Shown here: one piece after another, positions 6,571 through 13,384 of the stretch
How the letters are laid out: each line of letters begins with the position of its first letter
Numbering within the stretch: the stretch's first letter is position 1
DNA from: UBA8950 sp034411635
GTDB lineage: Bacteria; Chloroflexota; Anaerolineae; Anaerolineales; Villigracilaceae
Direction of reading: 5' to 3'
Length of the DNA: 25,837 bases
Assembly (NCBI GenBank): GCA_034411635.1
Contig: DAOUML010000152.1
Coordinates: forward strand, 1-25,837
Notes under the pieces: generated by a model
Told to the model about the DNA's origin: nothing
The model's input: the letters and a program-made list of their open reading frames with translations, nothing else
Database searches by the model: none
Translations under genes and position numbers: made by a program

Positions 6571-7467
6571 ATGGAAAAAGACCTTTCCTATAGCGAGTTT
6601 GTCATCACGCGCCTGATCAAGGCCTCCGGCTATTCAGCCATTGTATTCGTCACCCTGATTTTTTATTTTCTCATGCGCGAAGGCTTGCCCACCCTGGGGG
6701 AAGTCAGCCTGGGCAATTTGTTCAGTGAACGCTGGTACCCCATCGAATCGTATTACGGCATCCTGCCGCTGATTTCCGGTTCGGTGATTGTCACCGTTGG
6801 GGCCATGATGGTCGCCATCCCGTTTGGGGTCGGTACTGCCATTTTTATTTCCGAAATTGCCCCGCGCTGGGCGCGTGAGATTCTCAAACCGCTGGTAGAA
6901 CTGCTCGGCGGATTGCCCTCGGTGGTGCTGGGATTTTTGGGAATCCTCGTCCTGGCCCCCAACCTGCGGATTTTGCTCGACCTGCCAACCGGCCTGACCG
7001 CCCTGGCCGGTTCCCTGCTCCTCGGCCTGATAGCCATCCCAACCGTCGTCTCGATTTCGGAAGACGCCCTCGACTCGGTCCCGCGCTCCTATCGCGATGC
7101 GGCCCTGGCGCTGGGCGCCACCCGCTGGCAGACCATTTGGCGCGTCACCCTTCCGGCGGCCCGCTCTGGCGTGCTGACGGCGGTCATGCTTGGGATTGGC
7201 CGCGCCATCGGCGAGACGATGACCGTGATGATGGTGACGGGCAACGCTCCGGTGCTGGCAACCGGTTTGGGGTCGCTGTTCTCCCCTGTCCGCACCATGA
7301 CGGCCACCATCGCCGCTGAAATGGGCGAAGTTGCCAGCGGCAGCGTCCATTATCACACCCTGTTTTTTATCGGCATCATCCTGTTCTTGATTACCCTGAT
7401 TGTTAACGTCACCGCCTCCAGCGTCGTCTTCCGCCAGAAAAAACGCGCAGAAAGGGTGCTATCCTGA
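6571..7467 (+). CDS. pstC: Phosphate ABC transporter permease PstC
   Basis: Integral membrane subunit that forms the phosphate channel with PstA. The 298 residues contain about six hydrophobic segments, starting with YSAIVFVTLIFYFLMREG. The cytoplasmic coupling (EAA-like) region reads RDAALALGATRWQTIWRVTL, where the ATPase docks, followed by GRAIGETMTVMMVTGNAP, both typical of PstC. The order and neighbours fix its identity. Its TGA overlaps the pstA ATG by one base (TGATG), so the two are translationally coupled. Confidence 0.95.
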   Translation: MEKDLSYSEFVITRLIKASGYSAIVFVTLIFYFLMREGLPTLGEVSLGNLFSERWYPIESYYGILPLISGSVIVTVGAMMVAIPFGVGTAIFISEIAPRWAREILKPLVELLGGLPSVVLGFLGILVLAPNLRILLDLPTGLTALAGSLLLGLIAIPTVVSISEDALDSVPRSYRDAALALGATRWQTIWRVTLPAARSGVLTAVMLGIGRAIGETMTVMMVTGNAPVLATGLGSLFSPVRTMTATIAAEMGEVASGSVHYHTLFFIGIILFLITLIVNVTASSVVFRQKKRAERVLS

Positions 7468-8312
7468 TGAATCGCAACCTTGCGCAGCGTTTGGGCTTCA
7501 GCCTGCTAACGTTGATGTCCTTCATCACCGTTTTACCGATTCTTTTGATTATTGCTTTTGTCATTACCCAGGGCGCTCCGGCCATTTCATGGGAATTTAT
7601 TACCGCCATGCCCTTTAATGGGATGCGTTCCGGCGGCATCTGGCCGGCCATTGTCGGCACCTTTTATCTGACGCTCGGCACGGCTATTTTCTCGGTGCCG
7701 CTTGGCGTGGCGGCGGCCATTTATCTTTCAGAGTATGCCTCCGATAATACGCTCACGCGCCTGATTCGGTTGGCGATTATCAACCTTTCGGGCATCCCCT
7801 CGGTGGTTTACGGTTTGTTTGGGTTGGGCCTGTTCGTCTTCTTCCTGCAATTCGGCACAAGCATCCTTTCGGCCTCGCTCACGCTCTCGATTATGACCCT
7901 GCCGGTCATCATCAGCACCTCGGAGGAAGCCCTGCGGGCCGTGCCGCAAGCCTTTCGGACGGTTTCGATTTCGGTCGGCGCCACCCGCTGGCAGACCATC
8001 CGCCGGATTGTGTTGCCCGAAGCCCTGCCGGGCATTATCACCGGAATCATTCTCGGCCTCAACCGCGCCGCCGGAGAAACGGCCCCGATTCTGTTCACCG
8101 GCGCGGCGTTCTTCCTGCCGCGTTTGCCCGGATCGCCTTTTGACGCGACCATGGCCCTGCCGTATCACCTGTTCGTCATCTCGACCCAAATCCCCGAAAT
8201 GCCCTTCCAGATTCAGTACGGCACCGCGCTCGTGCTGATTACTTTCGTTTTGACGATGAACCTGCTTGCCAACTTCATCCGTTCCCGCGCGCGGGCGCGC
8301 CGTCAGTGGTAA
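7467..8312 (+). CDS. pstA: Phosphate ABC transporter permease PstA
   Basis: Second membrane subunit of the phosphate importer. The 281-residue protein begins with a hydrophobic helix after MNRNLAQRLGFSLLTLMSF and has about six membrane segments. Conserved regions are NLSGIPSVVYGLFGLGLFV, the coupling loop VSISVGATRWQTIRRIVLPE and GLNRAAGETAPILFTGAAFF, all standard for PstA. It starts on the last base of pstC and ends 4 nt before pstB2. The positively charged C-terminus (RSRARARRQW) is probably cytoplasmic. Confidence 0.95.
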   Translation: MNRNLAQRLGFSLLTLMSFITVLPILLIIAFVITQGAPAISWEFITAMPFNGMRSGGIWPAIVGTFYLTLGTAIFSVPLGVAAAIYLSEYASDNTLTRLIRLAIINLSGIPSVVYGLFGLGLFVFFLQFGTSILSASLTLSIMTLPVIISTSEEALRAVPQAFRTVSISVGATRWQTIRRIVLPEALPGIITGIILGLNRAAGETAPILFTGAAFFLPRLPGSPFDATMALPYHLFVISTQIPEMPFQIQYGTALVLITFVLTMNLLANFIRSRARARRQW

Positions 8313-8316
8313 ACCC

Positions 8317-9069
8317 ATGAAAATTGTCATCGAAAATTTCTCCCTGCATTATGAGGATGGCACCGAATCCTTGCGCAATATTAGCCTCAGCATTCCGGCT
8401 AATGCTGTTACGGTTTTGTTTGGCCCGGCAGGTGGTGGAAAATCTTCCCTGTTGCGCTGTCTGAATCGTTTGAACGACCTGGCCGATGTAAAGAAAATGT
8501 CGGGGCGCATTCTGATTGACGGGCAAAATATTTTTGACCGGCAAACAGACGTTACTGCCCTGCGCCGTAAGGTTGGCATGGTCTTTGCCCGGCCTGTGGT
8601 GCTGCCCATGTCGATTCGCCAGAACCTGACCTACGGCCTGGAATTGGCCGGCGAGCGGCGCGCCTCCAAACTGGATGAAGCCGTCAGGCGCAGTTTACAG
8701 CAAGCCGCGCTGTGGGATGAAGTCCATGACCGGTTGGATGATCCCGCGATTGCCCTCTCCGGCGGCCAGCAGCAGCGTCTGTGCCTGGCGCGTTCGCTTG
8801 CTCTTCAGCCTGAAATCATCCTGCTCGATGAACCTACCAGCGGCCTCGACCCGATTTCAACTGGCAAGGTGGAAGCCTCGCTGCAAGAACTGAAGAAGAA
8901 TTACACCGTCGTTCTTGTGCCACACTCGGTGCAGCAGGCCGCTCGTACCGCCGATTACGCCGCTTTCTTCCTGCAAGGCGAACTGATTGAATCGGGCGAT
9001 GGCAAAACGCTCTTTACAGCCCCTAAAAAGAAGCGCACCGAAGATTACATCACCGGCAGGTTTGGGTAG
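8317..9069 (+). CDS. pstB: Phosphate ABC transporter ATPase PstB (copy 2, variant Q-loop)
   Basis: Second PstB paralogue, in the same operon as the permeases. It has 250 residues when started at the ATG at 8317, 4 nt after the pstA stop; the open frame extends 17 codons upstream into pstA, but that extension does not match the family. Walker A is GPAGGGKSS (36-44), the signature is the canonical LSGGQ (147-151), Walker B is IILLDE (167-172), His203 lies in VPHSV, and the ending TEDYITGRFG is typical. The Q-loop glutamine is replaced by Ala91 (VFARP where PstB1 has VFQKP), and the usual VTHNM is VPHSV. Together with PstB1 this suggests an asymmetric pair rather than two interchangeable homodimers. 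Confidence 0.94.
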   Translation: MKIVIENFSLHYEDGTESLRNISLSIPANAVTVLFGPAGGGKSSLLRCLNRLNDLADVKKMSGRILIDGQNIFDRQTDVTALRRKVGMVFARPVVLPMSIRQNLTYGLELAGERRASKLDEAVRRSLQQAALWDEVHDRLDDPAIALSGGQQQRLCLARSLALQPEIILLDEPTSGLDPISTGKVEASLQELKKNYTVVLVPHSVQQAARTADYAAFFLQGELIESGDGKTLFTAPKKKRTEDYITGRFG

Positions 9070-9096
9070 GTTTGTTTTAGTCAATTCTGGCTTGTC

Positions 9097-10008
9097 GTGA
9101 ACCTCCCCGATTCTTTTATCCGCAACATTCGCGTTTCATTTGGCGAAGCAGGTCGGCGCTGGCTGGCGGCTTTGCCTGAATTGCTCAACAATGCGGCTCA
9201 TCGTTGGGATTTGTCCCTGGGTGAGCCGTTTTTGCTTTCCTACAACTATGTTTGCCCCGCTACCCGCGCCGACGGAACGCAAGCGGTTTTGAAAATCGGT
9301 GTTCCTAACCGCGAATTGTTGAGCGAGATGAGCGCCTTGCGCTTGTTCGCTGGGCAGGGGGCTTGCCGCTTGCTAGAATCGGATGACGAGAATTATGCCT
9401 TCCTGCTCGAACGATTGTCACCCGGTGAGATGTTGGCTGCCCAGGCGGATGACGAAGCCCGCACCCAGATTGCCTGCCAGGTGATGACCCGTCTATGGCG
9501 TCCGGCTCCGCCTGAACAGTCGTTCATTCTGCTGCGGGAATGGTTCGCCGCGCTCGACGGTCTGCGCCCGCGTTATGGCGGCGGCACGGGGCCGTTCCCG
9601 GCCTGGCTGGTGGCGCGGGTTGAAGGGCTGCTGCCAGATTTGTTGCACGATTCCAATCCGTCGATGCTGATTCATGGCGATTTGCACCATTTCAATATTT
9701 TGAGCGCGGAACGGAGCGAATGTGGCTGGCTGGCGATTGACCCGAAAGGCGTGCTTGGGCCGGTTGGCTACGAAGTTGGGCCATTGCTCATCAACCCCTG
9801 GGACGATCTGCTGAAAGTAGACAACCCGACCCGCCTGACCGAGCGCCGCCTGGCGATTTTGAGCGAACATCTTGGCCTGCCCCGCGCCCACCTGCGCGAT
9901 TGGGGATTGTGCCACTGCCTGCTCTCGGCCTGGTGGGATTTGGATGAAGCCGAAGATACCGGCGGCGAATACGCTCTGGCCTGCGCCGAGGTGATTGCCA
10001 GGTCTTGA
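9097..10008 (+). CDS. APH(6)/Hur-family kinase (streptomycin/hydroxyurea kinase-like)
   Basis: A 303-residue member of the aminoglycoside phosphotransferase/kinase-like fold. The ATP-site lysine is probably Lys66 (VLKIG). The catalytic loop is HGDLHHFN (193-200) with Asp195 and Asn200, and the metal-binding motif is IDPKG (214-218), a form characteristic of the APH(6)/hydroxyurea kinase family. Members phosphorylate streptomycin or hydroxyurea; many are of unknown natural substrate. The start is a GTG at 9097, 27 bp after pstB2, so it is likely cotranscribed with the phosphate operon. No clear ribosome site is visible. A terminator follows. Real drug resistance cannot be concluded from sequence. 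Confidence 0.85.
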   Translation: MNLPDSFIRNIRVSFGEAGRRWLAALPELLNNAAHRWDLSLGEPFLLSYNYVCPATRADGTQAVLKIGVPNRELLSEMSALRLFAGQGACRLLESDDENYAFLLERLSPGEMLAAQADDEARTQIACQVMTRLWRPAPPEQSFILLREWFAALDGLRPRYGGGTGPFPAWLVARVEGLLPDLLHDSNPSMLIHGDLHHFNILSAERSECGWLAIDPKGVLGPVGYEVGPLLINPWDDLLKVDNPTRLTERRLAILSEHLGLPRAHLRDWGLCHCLLSAWWDLDEAEDTGGEYALACAEVIARS

Positions 10009-10047
10009 ATCAAAAAACGGACGCCCGTCAGGATGTCCGTTTTTGAT
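10009..10047. terminator. Bidirectional terminator between the kinase gene and plsY
   Basis: A stem ATCAAAAAACGGAC / GTCCGTTTTTGAT (10009-10022 with 10035-10047) closes a 12-nt loop, with A-rich and T-rich flanks that give a U-tract in both directions. It starts one base after the kinase stop and ends 8 bp before the plsY stop. Confidence 0.88.
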
Positions 10048-10055
10048 TGCGCGGT

Positions 10056-10742
10056 TTATTTCAGCGAGCGCGTCTTTTCCTGCCTGGCTTTTATCCGTCC
10101 ATGCAGGCTGATGCCTACCACGCGCTCGCTGCCATCGGCCAGTTTTTTCAGGTTGGGGCGCAAGGCCCATAGCAGGATGATGACCGTCAGCGCGCCGTAT
10201 AGCACATATTCCCATGGAGAGTAGCCCAACCAGGCGCGTATTGCAAAGATGGCGGTTGCCGTTACGCCGACGCTGATGGTTGTGACCGATGCGTATCCAA
10301 GCCCAAAAAAGACCAGCGCGCCAACCAGAATAACAATCAATCCGGCTTCAGGCCATAAGCCTAAAGCGCCGCCAGCCGCCGGGCCACCGCCGGCGCCGCC
10401 GCGCAAACGCTTGAACCTGCCTTTTTCGTCAAATTCGGGCAGGTAAGCCGAGTAATTGTGACCCAGCACCGCTGCGATGGGGGCCAGCGCGTGAATCAGC
10501 GCGTTATCGGTAAACGTCAGCGCGATCCAGGCAGCGACGGTTCCTTTGAAAATATCCAGCAAGGCTGTGCCAAGCCCGGCCCAAAAGCCAGCCGCGCGCA
10601 GGGCATTGGTGCCGCCCGTGCGCCCGCTTTCAACCTGACGAATATCTTTTCCCGTTTTTAGTTTGACAATAATCAGGCCAAAGGGTATTGAGCCAAGCAG
10701 GTAGCCCAGCAAGACTAACCCTAAATCCAGCAGAATTTGCAT
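10056..10742 (-). CDS. plsY: PlsY-like glycerol-3-phosphate acyltransferase
   Basis: Membrane enzyme that transfers an acyl chain from acyl-phosphate to glycerol-3-phosphate, the first step of phospholipid synthesis. With the start at 10742 the protein has 228 residues and a GGAGG ribosome site 7 nt upstream. It opens with the typical helix LLGYLLGSIPFGLI and motif 1 SGRTGGTNALRAAG (39-52); LDIFKG and GHNYSAYLPEF follow the family pattern. Motif 2, usually GGKGVAT-like, is here GGAGGGPAAGG (115-125) with no lysine. The C-terminal tail is basic. The open frame continues 31 codons further upstream, but that stretch reads through a palindrome and has no family match. Enzyme identity is likely; the motif 2 change may mean altered acyl-donor handling. 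Confidence 0.88.
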   Translation of the reverse strand: MQILLDLGLVLLGYLLGSIPFGLIIVKLKTGKDIRQVESGRTGGTNALRAAGFWAGLGTALLDIFKGTVAAWIALTFTDNALIHALAPIAAVLGHNYSAYLPEFDEKGRFKRLRGGAGGGPAAGGALGLWPEAGLIVILVGALVFFGLGYASVTTISVGVTATAIFAIRAWLGYSPWEYVLYGALTVIILLWALRPNLKKLADGSERVVGISLHGRIKARQEKTRSLK

Positions 10743-10797
10743 TCCATTTCCTCCACACAGACATTGTTTTTGCTCTTTGGGACTGCCGTGGTAAGTT

Positions 10798-10849
10798 CCG
10801 CATATTGGGGTGTGAACGTGTGTACACACGTTCACACCCCAATATGCGG
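10798..10849. repeat. 52-bp perfect palindrome
   Basis: The left arm 10798-10823 (starting CCGCATATTGGGGTG) and the right arm 10824-10849 are exact reverse complements with no spacer; the centre reads GTGTACAC. It lies between the JAMM gene stop (10909) and the plsY start (10742), about 55 bp upstream of plsY. It is not followed by a T-run on the minus strand, so it is not a standard terminator. It could be an operator, a cruciform site or the trace of a mobile element. Confidence 0.9.
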
Positions 10850-10908
10850 CTTTCTTTACGACAAATCTTGAAGAACCATTGTTTTGCGCTTATGGTAACA
10901 CACAAGAT

Positions 10909-11328
10909 TTATGGAAGTTGCTCTTCTTCAATTTCGATTGTAATTTCAGCAGCCGCGCTCGTATCAAGCCAGAAAGCCCGCGCCGACCAGATTCCCGCAT
11001 TGGGCGACCAAATCAGGTTCATAACGGCATAGCGCGATTCTTGCAAATCGGTTTCTGATGGCGTAGCCGGGCCGCTGGGGTGCGAATGGTAGATGCCGAG
11101 TAACGTTTGCCCGGTCTGTTCGATGGCTTCAAAGGCTTGTAACTGCTCGTAGGGGGCCATGCGAAATCGTACCGGGCTTGCCAGAATGTTGCTAATTGGG
11201 TAAATGGCCTGGGCGCGTCCGTTTTCTCCGGCCAGCAAGCCGCAGGCTTCCAGCGGGGCTTCGCGGCAGACTTGTTCGCGCATGGCCTGCCACAAGGCGC
11301 GGGGGATGATGATTTTTTGATTTTTCAT
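10909..11328 (-). CDS. JAMM/MPN metallopeptidase (M67-like)
   Basis: A 139-residue Mov34/MPN/PAD-1 fold protein. The zinc-site residues are all visible: Glu27 (EACGLLAG), His81 and His83 (HSHP) and Asp94 in the HSHPSGPATPSETD motif, with Ser91. Bacterial members cleave isopeptide or C-terminal extensions from ubiquitin-like sulfur-carrier proteins, or process other small substrates. No MoaD/ThiS-like or E1-like gene is nearby, so the substrate is unknown. The start at 11328 shares one base with the stop of the membrane-protein gene upstream (TGATG), indicating coupled translation. A frame open further upstream only shadows that gene. Confidence 0.9.
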   Translation of the reverse strand: MKNQKIIIPRALWQAMREQVCREAPLEACGLLAGENGRAQAIYPISNILASPVRFRMAPYEQLQAFEAIEQTGQTLLGIYHSHPSGPATPSETDLQESRYAVMNLIWSPNAGIWSARAFWLDTSAAAEITIEIEEEQLP

Positions 11329-12143
11329 CAGCCTGTAAGCAGCGCCACCAGATAAAACAGACCAAAATAGATACCGGCTTCGATCAGGGCGCTGCGCGGA
11401 CTGGCGGCTTCGTCTAAATTGACGACCAGGCCGGTCAGGGCGTAGAGCGGGGCCAGGGTCATCAATCCATGCTGGACGGGCGAAAGCGGCCAGTAGTGCA
11501 GGGCGGCGGCGATTTGGGCGCAAATCAGGCCAATGACCAGCCCCCATTGCCATTCCCATTTGCCTGTGCGCAGGTGAATAGCCCGCAGGCTGACCAGCGC
11601 TGCCGATGGAAAGACGACCAGCAAAAACAAGATCAGGCGCGCCCCGGCAAAAGAAAGCGCGCTGGAAAGAATCAGGAAGAGCGAAAAAGCCACCGCGCTC
11701 AACCCGGCTGAAGCGATGGCGTAGCGCGTGTCTGATGAATCGAGGGCGATGTATTCGGCGACGAAAATCATCAAGAGCAAGGCCCCGCCCAGAAAGAAAC
11801 TGACCCACCAGGCCGGGCCGGGGGCAAAATTGTAGAGCGGAATGCCCAGGGCAAACGCGCTCAGGGCGGGTAAAATCCAATGTTGCAGACTGATTTCTGA
11901 CTCGTAGGCCGGGTGCGCGCGGAGAATCCAGTTCATGCCTGCGGCGGTGATGATGGCCGCCAGGAAAATGGTGATAAGGCTCAGGTCAAGAGGAATTTCC
12001 AGCGCCAACAGGCCGAGCAGGTTCCAGTTCAGAATTGGGCTGGGGGTTTCAAGCAGGCGCGGCAGGGCGTAGGTCAATAGTACCCCGGCAGAAAGAATGC
12101 TCAGGCGGTTGGCGTCTGGCGTATGGCGGCGGATTTCGTCCAT
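11328..12143 (-). CDS. Polytopic membrane protein of unknown function
   Basis: A 271-residue protein that I do not assign to a family. After a polar start (MDEIRRHTPDANR) it has about eight hydrophobic segments separated by short polar loops, for example LSILSAGVLLTYALP, LSLITIFLAAIITAAG and LILFLLVVFPSAALVSL. No catalytic motif is evident. It could belong to one of the Chloroflexota-restricted DUF membrane families, but this is a guess. Its stop overlaps the start of the JAMM peptidase gene by one base, so the two are probably made together. Its promoter has -35 TTCACA, a 17-bp spacer and -10 TACAAT, placed so that the mRNA would begin at the ATG. Confidence 0.8.
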   Translation of the reverse strand: MDEIRRHTPDANRLSILSAGVLLTYALPRLLETPSPILNWNLLGLLALEIPLDLSLITIFLAAIITAAGMNWILRAHPAYESEISLQHWILPALSAFALGIPLYNFAPGPAWWVSFFLGGALLLMIFVAEYIALDSSDTRYAIASAGLSAVAFSLFLILSSALSFAGARLILFLLVVFPSAALVSLRAIHLRTGKWEWQWGLVIGLICAQIAAALHYWPLSPVQHGLMTLAPLYALTGLVVNLDEAASPRSALIEAGIYFGLFYLVALLTG

Positions 12144-12149
12144 GATTGA

Positions 12150-12178
12150 ATTGTACTCTCACCGGCGTTTTTTGTGAA
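12150..12178 (-). promoter_or_regulatory. Promoter of the membrane protein-JAMM operon, leaderless spacing
   Basis: On the minus strand, TTCACA (12178-12173, five of six matches to TTGACA) and TACAAT (12155-12150, five of six matches to TATAAT) are exactly 17 bp apart. The -10 ends 6 nt before the ATG at 12143, and no ribosome site intervenes. This is the best two-box promoter in the window and supports leaderless transcription. Confidence 0.65.
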
Positions 12179-12214
12179 ATGTTGCCTACCTGCGTTCATC
12201 AGCAACGGTTGGGG

Positions 12215-12224
12215 CGGGTATAAT
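12215..12224 (+). promoter_or_regulatory. Putative promoter core CGGGTATAAT of the M42 gene
   Basis: Third exact copy of CGGGTATAAT; the TATAAT is at 12219-12224, 68 nt before the M42 ATG. The leader includes an AAGGAG ribosome site at 12283-12288. No -35 hexamer is clear. Confidence 0.6.
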
Positions 12225-12292
12225 AAACGCCTACCCCTGCCTGGCGCGCGAAGATTGCCAGTTTTGAAGATTTGCCTGATTGAAGGAGTTTC

Positions 12293-13348
12293 ATGTCATC
12301 CCTACCTCCCCTTAATACCCCCTATCTGCTCGATTTTTTAACCCGTCTGCTCAATACGCCCTCCCCAACCGGTTATACCGACGCGGCAATTTCTCTGGTA
12401 GAAAGTGAACTGGCCGCCTTCAACTTGCTGGGCCTGCAAACGACTCGCACGCGCAAAGGCGCGCTCGTCGCCCGCTGGCACGGGCGCAGCCAGGATACCC
12501 CGCGCGCGCTCACCGCGCATGTCGACACCCTCGGCGGCATGGTCAAGGAAATCAAGCCCAATGGCCGCCTCAAACTCACCCGCCTGGGCGGTTTGCTCCT
12601 GAGCGCGGTAGAGACCGAAGGCTGCTGGGTGCTGACCCAGAGTGGCAAACGGGTTCGCGGTTCCTACCTCTTTCAAGATGCCTCCGTGCATGTTCACGCT
12701 GCCGCCGCCAACGACGGCAAGCGCAGCGAAGAGACGATGGAAGTCCGCCTCGATGCCCGCACCGCCAGCGCCGAAGAGACCCTCGCCCTGGGGATTCAGG
12801 TGGGTGACTTCGTGGTCTTCGACCCGCGCGTCGAACTGACCGAAGGCTTCATCCGCGCCCGCTTTCTGGACGACAAAGCCGGGGTTGCCGCGCTATTGGC
12901 CTCCATCAAAGCCCTGGCCGAAGCCAATCTCACCCCGGCCCAAACCACCTACTTCCACATCAGCAATTACGAGGAGGTTGGGCACGGCGCCGCGGCGGGA
13001 ATCCCCTCCGAAGTGCAGGAACTGGTCGCGGTGGATATGGCCGCCATTGGCGTCGGCCAGGAATCAGACGAGTTTCACGCCACCCTGTGCGTTAAAGACA
13101 GCGGCGGCCCGTATCATCATGGCCTGAGCCAGAAACTGCGCCGGCTGGCGGGCATTTACAACATCCCGCACAAGATTGATATTTATCCCTACTACGGTTC
13201 GGATGGCGGCGCATTCTGGCGCGCCGGCGGCGATGTAGCCGTTGCCCTGATTGGCCCCGGGGTCGATGCTTCGCATAACTACGAGCGCACTCACGTTGAA
13301 GCCCTCGAAGCCACCGCGAACTGGATAACGGCTTATTTGTTGGATTGA
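12293..13348 (+). CDS. M42-family metallopeptidase (NAGGN-system-like subgroup)
   Basis: A 351-residue di-metal aminopeptidase of clan MH, family M42 (TET-type). Likely metal ligands and catalytic residues are His76 and Asp78 (HVDTLG), Asp193 (LDDKAG), Glu227-Glu228 (YEEVGHG), Asp248 (AVDMA) and His334 (HNYERTH). The N-terminal TPSPTGYTD and HVDTLGGMVKEIKPNGRL resemble the subgroup named for the osmoprotectant NAGGN (N-acetylglutaminylglutamine amide) locus, but no NAGGN synthesis gene is present here, so a general peptidase role is safer. The ATG has an AAGGAG site 5 nt upstream. The LLM oxidoreductase gene follows after 36 bp, so they may be cotranscribed. Confidence 0.9.
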   Translation: MSSLPPLNTPYLLDFLTRLLNTPSPTGYTDAAISLVESELAAFNLLGLQTTRTRKGALVARWHGRSQDTPRALTAHVDTLGGMVKEIKPNGRLKLTRLGGLLLSAVETEGCWVLTQSGKRVRGSYLFQDASVHVHAAAANDGKRSEETMEVRLDARTASAEETLALGIQVGDFVVFDPRVELTEGFIRARFLDDKAGVAALLASIKALAEANLTPAQTTYFHISNYEEVGHGAAAGIPSEVQELVAVDMAAIGVGQESDEFHATLCVKDSGGPYHHGLSQKLRRLAGIYNIPHKIDIYPYYGSDGGAFWRAGGDVAVALIGPGVDASHNYERTHVEALEATANWITAYLLD

Positions 13349-13384
13349 GAATTTAATGAGAAATGTCAGGTCTGGAGGAACCCC

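Noticed and set aside
8266..8316. Upstream extension of pstB2 into pstA
   Set aside because: PstB proteins begin close to MKIVIENFSL, and the extension is out-of-frame pstA sequence rich in arginine and proline.
10743..10835. Upstream extension of plsY
   Set aside because: The extra residues come partly from the 52-bp palindrome and have no PlsY similarity; GGAGG supports the start at 10742.
10798..10849. The palindrome as a rho-independent terminator
   Set aside because: No run of T follows on the minus strand, and on the plus strand there is only a loose CTTTCTTT with no plus-strand gene ending nearby.
11329..11880. Long upstream extension of the JAMM gene frame
   Set aside because: It only shadows the membrane protein gene in another frame; the JAMM domain begins after the ATG at 11328.
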